Translations under genes and position numbers: made by a program
Notes under the pieces: generated by a model
Told to the model about the DNA's origin: nothing
Seen by the model: the letters and a program-made list of their open reading frames with translations, nothing else
Databases searched by the model: none
Shown here: positions 52,118 to 64,000 of the stretch, in pieces
Layout of the letters: each line of letters opens with the position of its first letter
Position numbering within the stretch: position 1 is the stretch's first letter
Assembly: GCA_963920765.1 (NCBI GenBank)
Contig: OY987245.1
Span: forward strand, 1,814,727 to 1,878,726
DNA length: 64,000 nucleotides
Direction of reading: 5' to 3'
Origin: Ulota crispa
Lineage: Eukaryota; Streptophyta; Bryopsida; Orthotrichales; Orthotrichaceae

Positions 52118-53100
52118 TTAAACCCCTAAATGCATGAGGCCTTTTTGAGCTTCTAGGAATTTGCTATAAATTGGACAAAATGTCAACATTTTAATGAGTT
52201 GTATCAGTTTTTTGTAAAATTATAACCGTACAAATTTAAATTAGATATGTTAAAGATCACATAGGAAAAAAAAAACTTAACAATATCATTTATGGATTGA
52301 AAGATTACAATGTTTGATAATGAAGGTATCAAAATTGCAAAATTGACTTGAGGTCTTTGAATCCTCTTTTCATATTTTGAAATTAAAAAATTGGTCACCA
52401 AAAAATTACAAGGTTAAAAGACATAACATACATAACTCTAGTCACTTTAAGGTAGCGGCACCCATCATCACGGAAGTCCCCATGGGTGTGACCTATGAAG
52501 GTACTCAACTATTAATCCCCAAGTTTTCTGGTCCCATGATTGACAGGTCTGGGCCAATGGGTGACGGGGCTTCCTTAGCATCTCCTACTCACGGTATAGC
52601 AACCAAAATGATTATTGACTTTGATAAATTTTGCGACCAAATGCTTGCAAATCTCTTAATTTAATGCTAGCATTTTTCATTCCCATTTGCTAACCTCAAG
52701 ATATTATTTTAATGAGTCATTCAATCAATTGATGTACTCGGAAACCCTTGTTTCCATGCTTATGGGTGCGGCTACCTTAAGGCTTTTCAAACCCTCTTCC
52801 ACAAAATATTAAAATAAACTTCTAGAGTAAGTTTTTCTACAAGATCTATTGAATTTTGAGGTTCATTTCCAAGAACTCTCAAAATTACAGAAAATCAAGA
52901 GCCATGCACAAAATCACAAAATCTTGAATAGAAAAATCATAATCAACCATTTTTAAAATTAAAATTTTGATGCTAAAACTAGATTTCAAAAAGAGTAGTT
53001 TGAACATATAAACTACTAAAAATAACAACTTAGTTAGGTTTAATAAACTTCAAACTATTGTTGACACCAAAATTTGAGACCTTAGGCATTTAGGGGTTAA
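52118..53100. mobile_element. piggyBac-like non-autonomous element (family P1), with nested MITE
   Basis: 983 bp. Left TTAA-ACCCCTAAATGCATGAGG, right CCTTAGGCATTTAGGGG-TTAA. Without the 334-bp family H MITE at 52447-52780 it is 649 bp, almost the same as the inverted relative at 3006-3659 (654 bp). Both share the TTTGTACGGTTA and AATCTTTCAATCCATA blocks. Confidence 0.75.
52447..52780. mobile_element. MITE family H, copy 3, nested in a piggyBac-like element
   Basis: 334 bp with termini TTAAGGTAGCGGCACCCAT and ATGGGTGCGGCTACCTTAA. It is inserted in the P1 element, so it is younger than that element. Confidence 0.8.
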
Positions 53101-55957
53101 TGTTCTAAGACTACTTATTTGAAACCGTAAGTGTTCAATTTCTATCAAGGATGCAACCAAAAAATGAACTTGACTTAGCCAAACCTTGGAGGAGACAAGT
53201 TGGTGACTTGGCAAGGGCAGAGGACCCAAGCCTTGGACTTGGAGGCACTAAGCCTCCAAGGGGCAAAGATTGCAAAGGTAGGTTTATTGTTTTTGCACTG
53301 GTGAAGACACCAAAGAGATGCAAAGATTACAATTAGCCTAACATTATTCCAACAAGGGACAAGGACCCTCACGTGTTACTAAATCCTCGGTATCTCAGTC
53401 TTTTGAGAGTTTGGCACTAATTTATTACAACATCCAATCAATATCCTACTTCATCATAGAAAAGCCAACATAAATCCACTTGGGGGCAAAAGCATCTGTT
53501 TGGCTTCGTTTTTTCCCCACATTGTATGAATTTGATGCAAACAGTTTCTTCTTCAATTCTAGATCAAAACTAAACCATTTCTTGGGTCATTTTTAGACCA
53601 GAATCCATTTCTTGGGTTATTTTTAAGGGCTAAATTTTTGATAGACATGGCATTTCCAAACTAGTTATTGCTCTGGCTAACTTTTTTTTTGGCATTTCTT
53701 CCGGAACGTTGAAATGTGTGTGTAACTTACTTTTGAATGTATTTTTAAGGTGAGTGCACCCGTTTGCGATCATTCAAACAATTTTGCAACAGATTACAAA
53801 GAGTTTGAGGCAAACACATATTTTTTCCTGCACAGGAAGATACAAAATATTGGGATTGCAAATTTTTCATTTTTTTTTTGTTGGAAAACTGAAATTATTA
53901 TACATTTTGGGAGTCAAGAAGTGTTCCAGACCCATGGTCAATGTCTAGATTCTTCCATTTCCGCTTAATGAAGAGAACACTTCTTGCTCGTTGTGGCACT
54001 AGAAGCAAAGTATATTTGTCATGACTTTGTTGTGAACACAATGCTACTGTAACTAACATTTTGGAATGACTATTCAACAATGCATGTTCCAAAAGTGATA
54101 AATCATTGTTGGCAGAGGAAACAACAAAGGGTTGATGGGCTTACAAACATTTTGACATGCAAACTTGGTTTTACAAAGCATATGCAACCATCAAGATTTG
54201 CAATGGTTAATTGAGCCCACTAAATATCAACGCAAAGCACTGTTTCCCAAATCCGTCATGCTAAAATTACTGTTCCAATTGTGGATAGTAGCCACTCATT
54301 ACAAATTCCAACCCTTCACACCTTGCACCTAACTTAATTAAAACCATCATGTTCACACTAAATTTCTGAATGCAATCCCTGCCACTATTTGAAATTCTCT
54401 ACTCTACAAATCTAGTATGGGGGCGCGGTTGGCAATGGGTATCTCCGCCTTACTGATTCTTCTTGTGCTTATAAAATAACTTTTGAGTTTCTGTTTGTGT
54501 GTGATTGAAGACTGCAGAGTGCAGAGCCAAGGCTGCAGGTACTTACACCAGGACGCATGTGAGAAGCACATGATGGAAGGGCCCATATGGGGATTGCCAA
54601 GTTTCAGAGGTTGCAGAAAATTATGCTGAGCACTGTTTTGGCACACAAACTGTCAGAGCAATGCGTGTGCCTCATCAACTGCCATTTTTGGCACGCTTTG
54701 CGTTTGCAAAGGCCTGGGTCTCTCACTCTGGCAGCTGCACATACAAATCCAAGACTTGTCCTGCTGTGCAGCGTTCTCAGCTCTGCATAAATTTTTGCAA
54801 ACCAATTTTTTTTCAGAGCAACAAAAAAATAAAAACCACAATGTCTAATTCTTTTAGCACATTCAGCAACAGGTTTAACATCTTCGGGCAGGAATTTGTT
54901 TAAGGTAAGTTGCACAACAATCTTACCTCGTTTTGACACTGGCTACGTCAACACTAACAAAATTGAGTGAAGAAATGAAAAAGAAATCACTAGATTCCAT
55001 TAAAGAAACACGAGGTTTTGCCAAATTTTGGATAAACGCGTTCTTAGGTGCACGTTGCTCGCACAAAAAGAGATGATCATTTTTCTGTTTCTGTGTGTAC
55101 TTTCTAAAAGCCAGTAGGTTTGGTGGTTTGGCCATGAACAAGGGGTCCTATACAAATTTAATATAGAAACATTTCTATCACCTTTTTCGGGGCATGCAAA
55201 AGTGCTCATAAAGAATGGCCGACCATTCTCCTGTGGCAACGTTAACATAATTTAACGTAACACCAAAAATCATGAGAAAATTGCCAATAAACTAGGAGTG
55301 AAGCACAGGATTGAAGATCGTACAAAAAAAGCAGAACAAAATGATTCCAACAACGCCCTGATTCACACACCAAAAAATCTGAAGATAATATTTACAATTA
55401 CATCGGGTGCCATTACAAAAGATTGAAAACACATTCATTGTGCATCTTCAAAATTTATCATATTTTGTACACGTTACTTGGACAATAGCCAGGAGTCAAT
55501 TCACTCAAACAGCCTGAGATTGTATTGAAATCTTATTAACAAAATTTGAGGACACCTATTAACTACGAAAATGCACAACACTTGAACTTTACAGACCATG
55601 CGTTGGTTTGAGATCACCTACCAAAAAAATAACCTTTACACCTCCAAAGCTATTGCACGAGAAAAATAACCAAATCGATTAAAACCTAAGCATTCTAATA
55701 CCAGAAGCTATGCACAGAGCACACCAAGTCGGTTTCAGGTCCTCCAACCTAATCATGAGATGCTTCAATAAATTTTCAGACACTAATCCAACACGAAGAA
55801 CTTCGCAACAATCAAAATCAGTCATACGTTGAAAGTCTCTTTACATTCTAGAATAAATTACAAAAAAAATTATAATACTAATTTGGTACAAGCTAGAAAT
55901 AATTTTAAGTTGTACACAAGAGATACAAGCATTTTTACACGCAAGGTCTTGACTGAC
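53101..55957. other. Intergenic DNA, no firm gene
   Basis: Contains a lone family-H-like end TTTAAGGTGAGTGCACCC at about 53748. Between 54480 and 54800 the sequence is less AT-rich, and there are minus-strand splice-like signals (CGAG|GTAAGA at about 54927). These do not join in frame with the candidate exon at 55958-56074, so no gene model is offered. Confidence 0.35.
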
Positions 55958-56074
55958 CTTACCCCATGTCCTTGATTTATCTGGATCAACTGCCCGCAAA
56001 CTGCTTTGTACAGACAATGACAAAGCTGCGGCCAACACCAGAAGCTCATCCAGCTGGACCTGCAAATCCTGCAT
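55958..56074 (-). CDS. Candidate first coding exon of an unidentified gene
   Basis: A 39-codon minus-strand exon starts MQDLQVQLDELLVLAAALSL and ends before the donor AAG|GTCAGT at 55957. The composition is helix-forming and amphipathic. Upstream, at about 56140-56160, a telo-box (GGTTTAGGGTTAG on the minus strand) suggests a promoter in the 220 bp between this exon and the stop of NPY-like gene B. Downstream exons could not be joined in frame. I do not recognise the protein. Confidence 0.35.
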
Positions 56075-56292
56075 CTCATTGTCATAACATGCAGGGCCTC
56101 TCGCACCTTAAACCCTGGACTGTCGCACCGCATTCGAATTTCTCTAACCCTAAACCTTCGAAGACACGGGGTTGAAGGAGCATCAGCAACCATGTCTATA
56201 CGAAGTAAAAATACTGCTAAGCAGGTTGCTCGTACTGTCCAGTATGGGGTTTGGGGTTTTGGATTTTAGGCACAGATAACCAAAAAAATGGA

Positions 56293-59200
56293 TCAAGTGA
56301 TGGAGTGACGCCGTCGTCTTGTTGACGTGGCACTCTGAGAAACAGACTTGGAGAAGGTCTGCGATTCAGACTCCCGGGACGAGGCGAAGTTGGACACTTT
56401 CTTCTTGCCGAAGAGCTTCTGGAAGAACTGTTTGGGCTTGGAAAACAGACCTTTCGGTGTCGATGGTTTGAAAGGGCCAGCAGTCGAGAACGAATGCCGG
56501 TTCTTTGCTGATGCTGCTGCTGCTGCTGCTGTTGTTGTTGTTGCTCCAGAAGTGATGCGGTGTTTTCCATCACTCAGAGTTGTCGTTGCGAAGTCTTGGT
56601 GCCACCCGAGTGCACCAGGTGCAGCGGGCATGGTCGGGACCTCCCCCGCCGTGTGCACATCGGAAACGCTGAGCTCGTCATCAGAATCAGCACCCATGAG
56701 TGCACGGAGGTTGCTTGGCATGTTGCTTGCAAGAAACTCTCCTGTTGCCGCGGTGCGTAATTGTTCGAAGAAGAGCACCTACACTCGCCGTGGAATTTGA
56801 GGTTAGCTGAAGAAAGCTGAATCCAAAACACTATTTCCTTACATAACATTCTATAATCCCATGCGTAGGGCAATGCTCTTCTCTCCAAAGCGGGCATTAT
56901 CATGGTTGCTACTTTGGGTGAGTTTAAGCCAAAGGACATGGCGACGTGGCTGTCCATGCCGGAATCAGAGTGTGGACGTTAGGGCGCGGATGCAATGTTG
57001 CGTCTGTGTCCCAAATTTTTAAAAAAACAGAAAAAAAAAACCACTTGCCTTAACTGTATGTGTTTGGGCCAGACACGCATGCGGTTTAGGGTTGGTCCAA
57101 TGTGACAACCATGAGCATTATGTGAAATAAAGAGTTGATAAAGAGGGCAAAGGCTGACAAGGAAGCCCTTTATTTCACATAATACCCAATGAGGAGAGCA
57201 TTGTCCAACGTAACCCAATGCTACGAAAAGAAAGAACCCGTGCATGAAGAACCCATAATCCTTGATTACAGAATTTTTCCTACGGAACTCTCCCCAACCC
57301 TAATTCTGCAGTATAATCCGCCCTCTAAATGAACGGGAGATTTCCCATTCCCTACAGAGGTTTACATTTAAGGAAGGCACTTTTTCATTTACATTCAGTT
57401 TGAAAATTTGAAGAAATGCATTTGTTTGACTAGGTTTTAATGAAAAGTTGTCAAAAGTTGCTAGAAATTTTTTTCTAGTTAACTGATGCAAGAACATGCT
57501 CTACAGGACTTTCCAAAAATTGAAAGGCTTGGACAAATTCCTCGAGACTCCCTAGCGAAGAAAACAAATTGCTAGTTTGAAGTAAATGTATTACCGTCTC
57601 GACAGTTGGTTAGGGTTTACGATTGCAACTTATAAGATTTCTTCTCATTCTACATCTTCGGATCAACCAATAAATACAGATGTGGACATTCATGATTGCA
57701 AAGAATGATTTGGCATTTATGGCTGATAATGGTCTCAAACTTTCTGGATCTTGAGCATTATCTACTCCATAGCCTATTTGACATGATTCTTATCCTACTC
57801 CGATTCTTAGCATATACTTACTACAACCATGTCACCTAAGATAGACATAATCCAAAACAGGAGAAAAATGTCGTATGCTATCACTTGATTCTCTCAAATC
57901 TCTTTAATATTGTGATCTTTAGTCTCTAAAATTATACTTTAGAATATAAACACACTTGCCACACTATTATTGATTGTAGCACACTAGTAAAGCATCCCAG
58001 GTGGCAAGATTTAAGAGGTTCAAACGTACTTCCAACATGACAAGGACTTCCATGTTCTGTACATTTGATGCTGAAACTGTAAATTATGTGATGACAGAGA
58101 GACGGGTGCACCCACCTGTACAACAGTGCGGAGAGGTAATCGATCATTTTGTGCAGCATGCATACACGCTTCTGCCGACAGCTTTCGACAGTCCAGCAGT
58201 TTGCAAATATTTTTGCGTTCGCCCTTTGGAAGCTGTGGATGTTCCTGCCACACCAATCAATATTTGAGCTGTGAGCTGATTCCATGAGGCAACTACTCCA
58301 GAGTCAAACAGCATTCTAATGCAATCCAATTCTATCCCCTTTCGTGTGCCAAATGAGCCCGATTCCCCCTTGCCAATCCTTCTCAAGATAGTTGCAGCAT
58401 CATGCTTCTATTCCTAGTCCCAATGATGTTTCTAATACTAGTCGTACTAAGAAAGCAAAGAAATCCAGTAGCTATGCTGCGAGACGCTCTATCCATTTCC
58501 CTTTTATATTGCAAACAAAGTTATAGCTCATGATGTAGCTTATTCATTCTAAGAACTAGGGCTGGGCTCAATTTCTGAATAGCAACAAAGACCACACGTA
58601 AAAACTCACTCAAACTTTGAAACCTCACTGTAGATGTTACGTACGTTGATGCGAAACTTGCCTCCCTCTAGTCTAAAGCCAATAAAACAACAAAGAAAGC
58701 TCTTAACCCAAACAGATCCAAATAGACAGAATACGCTGCTTAAAGTAAACAACACTTACCGAGGGATTGAAGAAAAACTCAGCACATTTTTTAGCAATGG
58801 AAATATGTTTTCAAAACAACAATGATTGACTATTGGCTTCCAAAGTAGACTTTCTAGATTTAGGTCAGGCACTTTCAGGGATAAGTGCAGCAAAGGACTA
58901 ACCTTGAGATACATGTCGACAGCACGATACAGGCCATCATGAAAGGGGCGTGCAAAGTCAGGAATGGACTCCGCCAGTTGCACGAATTTCGCAAGCGAGA
59001 GGGAGGGGTCTCGAGCAATTTCAGCCAGGTAGCCATCAATAAGCTTGGCCACTTTCATCTTGGAGGCGTGGGTCACAGCGCTGGCGGGCCGGCTTTCGGT
59101 GAACTCGATGTGGCCTACAGACAGCGACCGTCGCTTCTTCAGCTTGTTGCTCGTCCACACCTGCGGGCTCACTGGAGGGCTCTGGTTTTGCAGCAGATAA

Positions 59201-62124
59201 TGTTCCACGATCCGCATCACGATGTCCACATTGTACCGTGCCGAGTCATGGAGAGATGGCAGCAGCAGCAAGTCCTCCAGTGACGCTTCCTCTAATTGCA
59301 ACCCGATTTGTCGAGCCAGGTCTGATTTCAAGGATGCCGATGCAACGTTCAGCGTGATGGCCGCCTTAAGGAGCTTCAGCAAAAAATTGCACGACGCAGG
59401 ACCTTTCTCTGCTGGAAGCAGACTGACGATCGTCTCTAGCATCTGCCGCCGCCGCTGCTGCTGCTGCTGCTGCTTGGCCGCTGATTCCTGTGCATTATTA
59501 CAAGAATCCAGCTTCATTAACCCATTCCTGATGATTTAAACAACCCCCTATCCGAACACTTAACTTCAATTCGAGATTTCCATGTCATGCAATACTTATG
59601 GCTCTAGGGAATACTAGGCTCATAATTTCAACCTTACGACGTGAAATTTCAACTAGTCGTAACCTCAGAATTCAACAATCAATAACCTCAACGAAGCCCA
59701 TTTCTGGAGGGGCGGCCACCACGCATAAGACATTAAGAGCGTGTACCATTTTCCTTCTTTAGCGTGAAGGTGTACTTCTTTAAAGACACTTGCTGAGCAT
59801 GATTGAACAAGATTCATCCATTTGAGGCAATGTTGAAAGTAACAGCACCCCTTGCACTCCTGTGGCTTGACAAGTTCTTTCTTATGAAGCGGCTCTACTT
59901 TCCCATTACCTAGTTCAAAAAATTGTTCATGTGGAAATTGAATACAACATACTTTAGTGAATTGGAAAATACTCTCAAAACGAGGACGAGACCTACCCAA
60001 AAAAAAGAGAGAAGGAAAACCACTCAAAAAACAGCTGAGAGCTACTACAGAGATGGGTTCCTTACATTAGAAACAGTAGCAGGTGGTTCTTCTTCTGTTA
60101 CTTCGGCTAACCAGCGAAGAGTATAAACACGGAGTACCTCTCCCACGAGATCATGTGTCATGCCTTTGGCTTTCACGGCCACCACGACTCTCCAGAACAG
60201 GTCGATGTCGAGGTCGCAGAGATCTTGCACCCACCAGTCACTCGGGACAGCGGGTAGCCATGAGCATTCCTGCATGCCGTTCCACACGGCTGGGCTTGTG
60301 GATTGGCTTACTGACACGTGGTCGCTCGTGGCCATTGGTTTTGAGTAGGAAAAGGACCAGTCCACCTTGGCTGGATCCACCATCACTTTGGAGGACACAG
60401 CTTCAATGCAACGGTCGATAATCTTGTGATCACAACCACCAGCAACCAAATCAGTAATACAACCAACATAAACATACTGCTTTCAGAAAGATTTACTACA
60501 ATATGATTTGCACAAGTACATGCTGCAAATAACAAGATTAATATGTCTGAAGTAGCACTGCTGACGTTGAAGTAAACCACAACAAGTGCTTCATCTTTAC
60601 CTAATGAATGTCACCTTCTCTAATATCACACCCTCTGTCTCCCAACAAACCTCAATCTCCAGACATGCAGCCAGTTCAAGTCTCACTACCTCTCACTATC
60701 ATATTCTGGTGTGTCACAAGAAAGTTGAGTAAAAAAGTGATACGGAGTTCAACAAGGTTCTAGACCACCTTCAGCCACTACAGGTACAGCTTTGAAGTCA
60801 CTTGTACATACAACAGTATTGATTTGTGGCAATGTTTTAGAGCGTTAATGACCAGTTACGAGCATTTTGACAGCCTAGTCTGTGATATAGAAGAGGCAAG
60901 AAAGGTGGACTAACATTAAAGCCCAGCTAAGATTAATGCGTACTTTCAAATTTGCAGACCAGGGCAGACACTCTTTGCAGCTTTGGAGGCAGAAAATGGA
61001 GTCCCTCCAGCCGCGCAAGATGGAGGTGTTCAGAAAGACGTCCAGCCTGTAGATGAGGTTGCCCTTATCCACCATCTCCGACATGTTGAGGAACTCTGCT
61101 CCACATCGGATAACGCTTACATTATGTGCATTGACAGTTGTGAGCACGCCATAGCAGAACTTTGCGCAAACTTCGAAACAGGCCGCGCCTCCAGGGAAGC
61201 CCTTGATCTTCACTTCGTCTTCACCGGCTTCGACTGCTGCGGTCACAATTTTACTGAGCGCTCCGCACTTGAGCAAAAGAGGAAACTGAAAAAGCAGCAG
61301 CAGCAGCAGCCCACCAGAGTGATCAATCCTTCTACTATACTGTTAATCTCCACAAGATATAAACCTTTTATAAATCTTTTTAACAATAAAGCTCAGGATT
61401 CCAAAGCTGTGCATACCAAGTGAAGCTGGAACTTGTGTCTGTCCACATCCAGAACAATGTCGCTCTCGAGATCCGATATCGCCGTCCTGCATTTCCACGA
61501 GAATGATTTCATTTAGCATCTCCCAGCTGGAAACCAGTAACACGACACCTAAAAAACCTCCTTCCTTATTCAGCCTACACCACTAACATTGAGCATCACC
61601 TTTTCTGTACGATGTCAAATCAAAAAACATAAATAAAGAGATGCAAAGAATCTGTTATTCAAGATCTAAAAAAAGGGGAATATAAAATATTCTTTAGCAT
61701 GACGAGAGAAATTATTTCAATAACAGGTCCATATTCGAATTTAGTGTTGGGAGTAATCTATGAACTCGATAGTATTTCACATTCACGCTTAAACCACCAA
61801 AAAGGGGCTTGCCAGAACTGAATCAGACCATTATTCATGAAACTCACACCTACTTTTTCACTAGAACTAGCTGCTTTAGATGAATGTAAGGAGAACTTGA
61901 TTGGTAGAGGAATCACGTAAATCATAGCGAGTAACTTCACCATTTGAGTAAGTTGAGCTAATTGCCAGCCTACAGAGAAACTGCATTTGAAAAAACCTCA
62001 AAAATCCAAAAGAGAACTAAACAGACAGATAAAAACCAAAGGTTGTGAGGAATGGAGTGACTTACGTGATGTTGCCAAGAGTTGTGAAGCAGTCGGGCTT
62101 TGATCCCAACCTCATGAACTTCAT
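56293..62124 (-). CDS. NPY-like BTB/NPH3-domain protein B
   Basis: Seven exons in phase: 62124-62066, 61486-61417, 61285-60944, 60422-60066, 59487-58903, 58244-58116, 56778-56293; 675 aa. The start [13 protein letters not shown] is an NPY-type N-terminus. The BTB domain (about 21-148) has [47 protein letters not shown] and [15 protein letters not shown]. The NPH3 domain (about 195-515) has [53 protein letters not shown] and [24 protein letters not shown] six-Gln run (about 282-287) and a basic KLKKRRSLS segment lie in the middle, with Thr/Ala runs in the tail. The protein ends [10 protein letters not shown]: basic residues with Ser third from the end, the site that in NPH3 and RPT2 is phosphorylated to bind 14-3-3 proteins. 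It probably acts at the plasma membrane like its relatives. Exon 4 of gene A is split here by an additional 578-nt intron. The acceptor at 60423 (CACAAG) is weak. Confidence 0.93.
57117..57183. repeat. 16-bp perfect inverted repeat inside intron 6 of gene B
   Basis: ATTATGTGAAATAAAG at 57117-57132 and its exact reverse complement at 57168-57183, separated by 35 nt. It could be a hairpin in the pre-mRNA or the remains of a small inverted-repeat element. Intron 6 (1337 nt) is the longest of the gene. Confidence 0.8.
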
Positions 62125-62396
62125 TATATCCAAGCTGCTAAATTCTCCTAAACGCTATGATACAAACAACCCCGCGTTGCAACAATGTTGCTCGTAATGT
62201 AGAAAATCAGTTTGTGTTGCACAGAATTAGACATTCAGACCTAGAAGAACAGCCAGTCGTAAATATGAACTCGTGAAATCACCATCGCCACAGACACAAC
62301 TAGCAGGGGGAGATATCCCGACCTCCAAATTCGGCTTCAAGTAAATCTAACAACTGCCGCTGGACTCCTGGGGAAGAAGCTGCTGCTGCTGCATTC

Positions 62397-62491
62397 CTGC
62401 AACAGAAGGAAGCAATGGAGATTAGACTCAGGCTAGTTTCAGTTGCCTTTGTTTGCAGCAATACTTAAACCAAAGTATCAAATTGGCTTAC
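62397..62491 (-). other. Probable 5' untranslated intron of NPY-like gene B
   Basis: On the minus strand the donor is ACTGAG|GTAAGC and the acceptor CTTCTGTTGCAG|GAATGC, enclosing 95 nt with a pyrimidine-rich 3' end. It lies about 270 nt upstream of the start codon. Confidence 0.7.
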
Positions 62492-63393
62492 CTCAGTGTC
62501 CAAAGCCGCTGCCGGAATCTGCTTCCATTTCCAGACGAGCACTCCAGCTGTAATCATTTTAGCTGAAATTCTCCGCTAATAGTTCCGCATTGGCAGCAGC
62601 TCCTCGAAATTAACTGATCATGCCCAGCTCATATTTTGGAACTCATACGAACGAAGCCATTCAACAAGAGTGTGTAAACTATGTAGAGGACCAGGTAGCG
62701 TATGATAAAGGAGCTCAGTCACTGGATTCTCACGTCAACGAAGGCCAGTTATCAAAAGCAAAATGGGCATAACTCTCAAATTATACGAGGCAGGAGTAGG
62801 ACACGAGATCCCGAGCCCCAACCTGGTTCGTGGAGTCAGACCTCCAGAATTGATGGATTACTGGCCAATTTCGACAGGATCCTGGAGGAGCCAGAGGTGC
62901 CAGCGAGCCAGCGAGCCAGCGGGGTTGAAAATGACCCAACGTGGAACGTACTGCCCCTTAGGATGCATGTGGCAGAAGCAAGGATAGAGTGATATAAAGG
63001 GACGGAAGGCACTTCTGGCGTGCTGGTCGAATAAGTACAAGCCCCCGAAAGCTGCTACGTGGAAATCCCAGAACTCTACTCACCACACTCAGGATTAAGC
63101 TTAAGCATCACTAAGTTAAGTGCCGCATGCCCAAGACTAAGAGTGTTGTCAGAGCTGCTCATTTTGAATGCCTTCCTTTGCGAGGGCAAGGTTAGGGTTC
63201 ATTACAGCCTTTCCAGCTCGTCCTAAGTTAACCTTATGGTTCACTCACTTGACGTCTTGTCCCATGTCAGAATGCTCGTGTCCCTGTCCATGAGCTCTGT
63301 CTCCAAAAGTTGACTGCAGGCACATGACCTGATGACCCCACCCATTGCAATGAACACAGCCTGGCTTCCCGGGCCCTGAGGATGAGACAGGGC
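62492..63393. promoter_or_regulatory. Promoter and upstream region of NPY-like gene B
   Basis: Balanced base composition, clearly less AT-rich than the transposon-filled parts. No TATA box or domain-coding frame can be assigned with confidence. Overlapping short frames at 62702-62992 are not supported as genes. Confidence 0.35.
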
Positions 63394-63681
63394 TCACTTC
63401 AATAATCTCGCTTGATTCGAATCTCGTTTGGTTTCTTCTGAGCGTCTCTTTTGATCTCGTTCACCTTCTCTCGTATGCATCATCATTCGCGAATTTCGGC
63501 TGTGCTTGAGCGCGAGCTTGTCCACCAGGTCGTGCAGTAGCCGAACTGCAACGCGAGTGTCCGCCCGTGTAGCCACCAGGAGCACGAATTGTTCGCCGCT
63601 TTTCTCACCGTAGGCAGGACCGTGGTCGTGGCGTAGGCAGAAGGTGACAACAAAGTGCACAGATATGCGGAAGGAGTGCAC
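63394..63681 (-). other. Possible coding fragment, unidentified
   Basis: A 95-codon minus-strand frame in GC-richer DNA contains a coherent-looking stretch (EQFVLLVATRADTRVAVRLL followed by HDLVDKLALKHS) and a very basic C-terminus. A telo-box-like AACCCTAA lies at 63978. I recognise no family and see no clear splice partners, so it may be part of a gene running past the window edge or a relic. Confidence 0.25.
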
Positions 63682-64000
63682 AGTCTCATGTCGTTGTCAA
63701 GACGAAATAATAGCGAGTTTCCAAAGTAGAAAGTAAAAAAGTAGATGCCACAACACATGCGGGGATGCTGGCAATCCGTGTTGTGTGGGCGAGCACCGGT
63801 ACTCGTGTCGTACCAAAGGTCTCGTCGTGCCACTCCAACCGCAGCCTAAACTAGAATAATGCAGCCATCCTACCGCACTTAATTCTCAAATTTCTGTCGT
63901 CTTGGACAGTCGGATAAGCCGGCGAGGGCTGCGAGGATGCCACACAACCACCCCTATTTTTTAGGGCAAATCCAGAACCCTAACTTCTTGTGTTCGACTA

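Noticed and set aside
56510-56540. CTG/GTT triplet run, considered as an expanded microsatellite
   Set aside because: It lies in frame in the last exon of NPY-like gene B as Thr/Ala runs, so it is ordinary low-complexity coding sequence.
56348-56800. 150-codon plus-strand frame opposite the last exon of NPY-like gene B
   Set aside because: Antisense shadow; the minus strand carries the family motif and proper splice acceptor.
62702-62992. Two overlapping plus-strand frames of 96 and 74 codons
   Set aside because: No family match, no start context, located in the upstream region of gene B; treated as chance.

Overview
The window looks like nuclear DNA of a land plant or close relative, most likely a non-seed plant (bryophyte- or lycophyte-like); I cannot name the species. 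The evidence is spliceosomal introns, a plastid-targeted ABA4-like carotenoid protein, and two NPH3/NPY-type BTB proteins. Most of the window is AT-rich, gene-poor DNA filled with small non-autonomous DNA transposons. Four protein-coding genes can be reconstructed exon by exon with intact phases.

Layout. 1-3.7 kb: repeats (a piggyBac-like fragment, a recent 213-bp tandem duplication, a complete TTAA-type element). 4.7-6.8 kb (+): a six-exon ABA4 homologue of about 224 aa. 9.65-13.46 kb (+): a five-exon DIM1 18S rRNA dimethyltransferase behind a GC-rich, telo-box-bearing leader. 13.5-40.3 kb: no convincing gene; a dense field of MITEs. 40.3-44.6 kb (-): a six-exon NPY-like gene (A, 643 aa). 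45.8-53.1 kb: nested transposons. 56.3-62.1 kb (-): a seven-exon NPY-like gene (B, 675 aa) that shares its intron positions with A apart from one extra intron. At 56.07 kb (-) there may be the first exon of an unidentified gene just downstream of B. The last 1.5 kb is GC-richer and possibly coding.

Function. The genes do not form one pathway. ABA4 acts in neoxanthin/ABA precursor synthesis in plastids, DIM1 in small-subunit ribosome biogenesis, and the NPY-like pair in plasma-membrane/auxin-transport or phototropin-type signalling. The two NPY-like genes are a tandem duplicate pair in the same orientation, about 11.7 kb apart.

The most unusual feature is the transposon landscape. A group of roughly 650-940 bp elements is bounded by TTAA and has termini of the form CCCYTWAA, as expected for non-autonomous piggyBac elements, a superfamily rarely documented in land plants. 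Other families have exactly 4-bp target duplications, 8-9-bp (Mutator-like), TA (Tc1/mariner), CTA (CACTA) and TAA (Harbinger). Several are inserted in one another, so their relative ages can be read.
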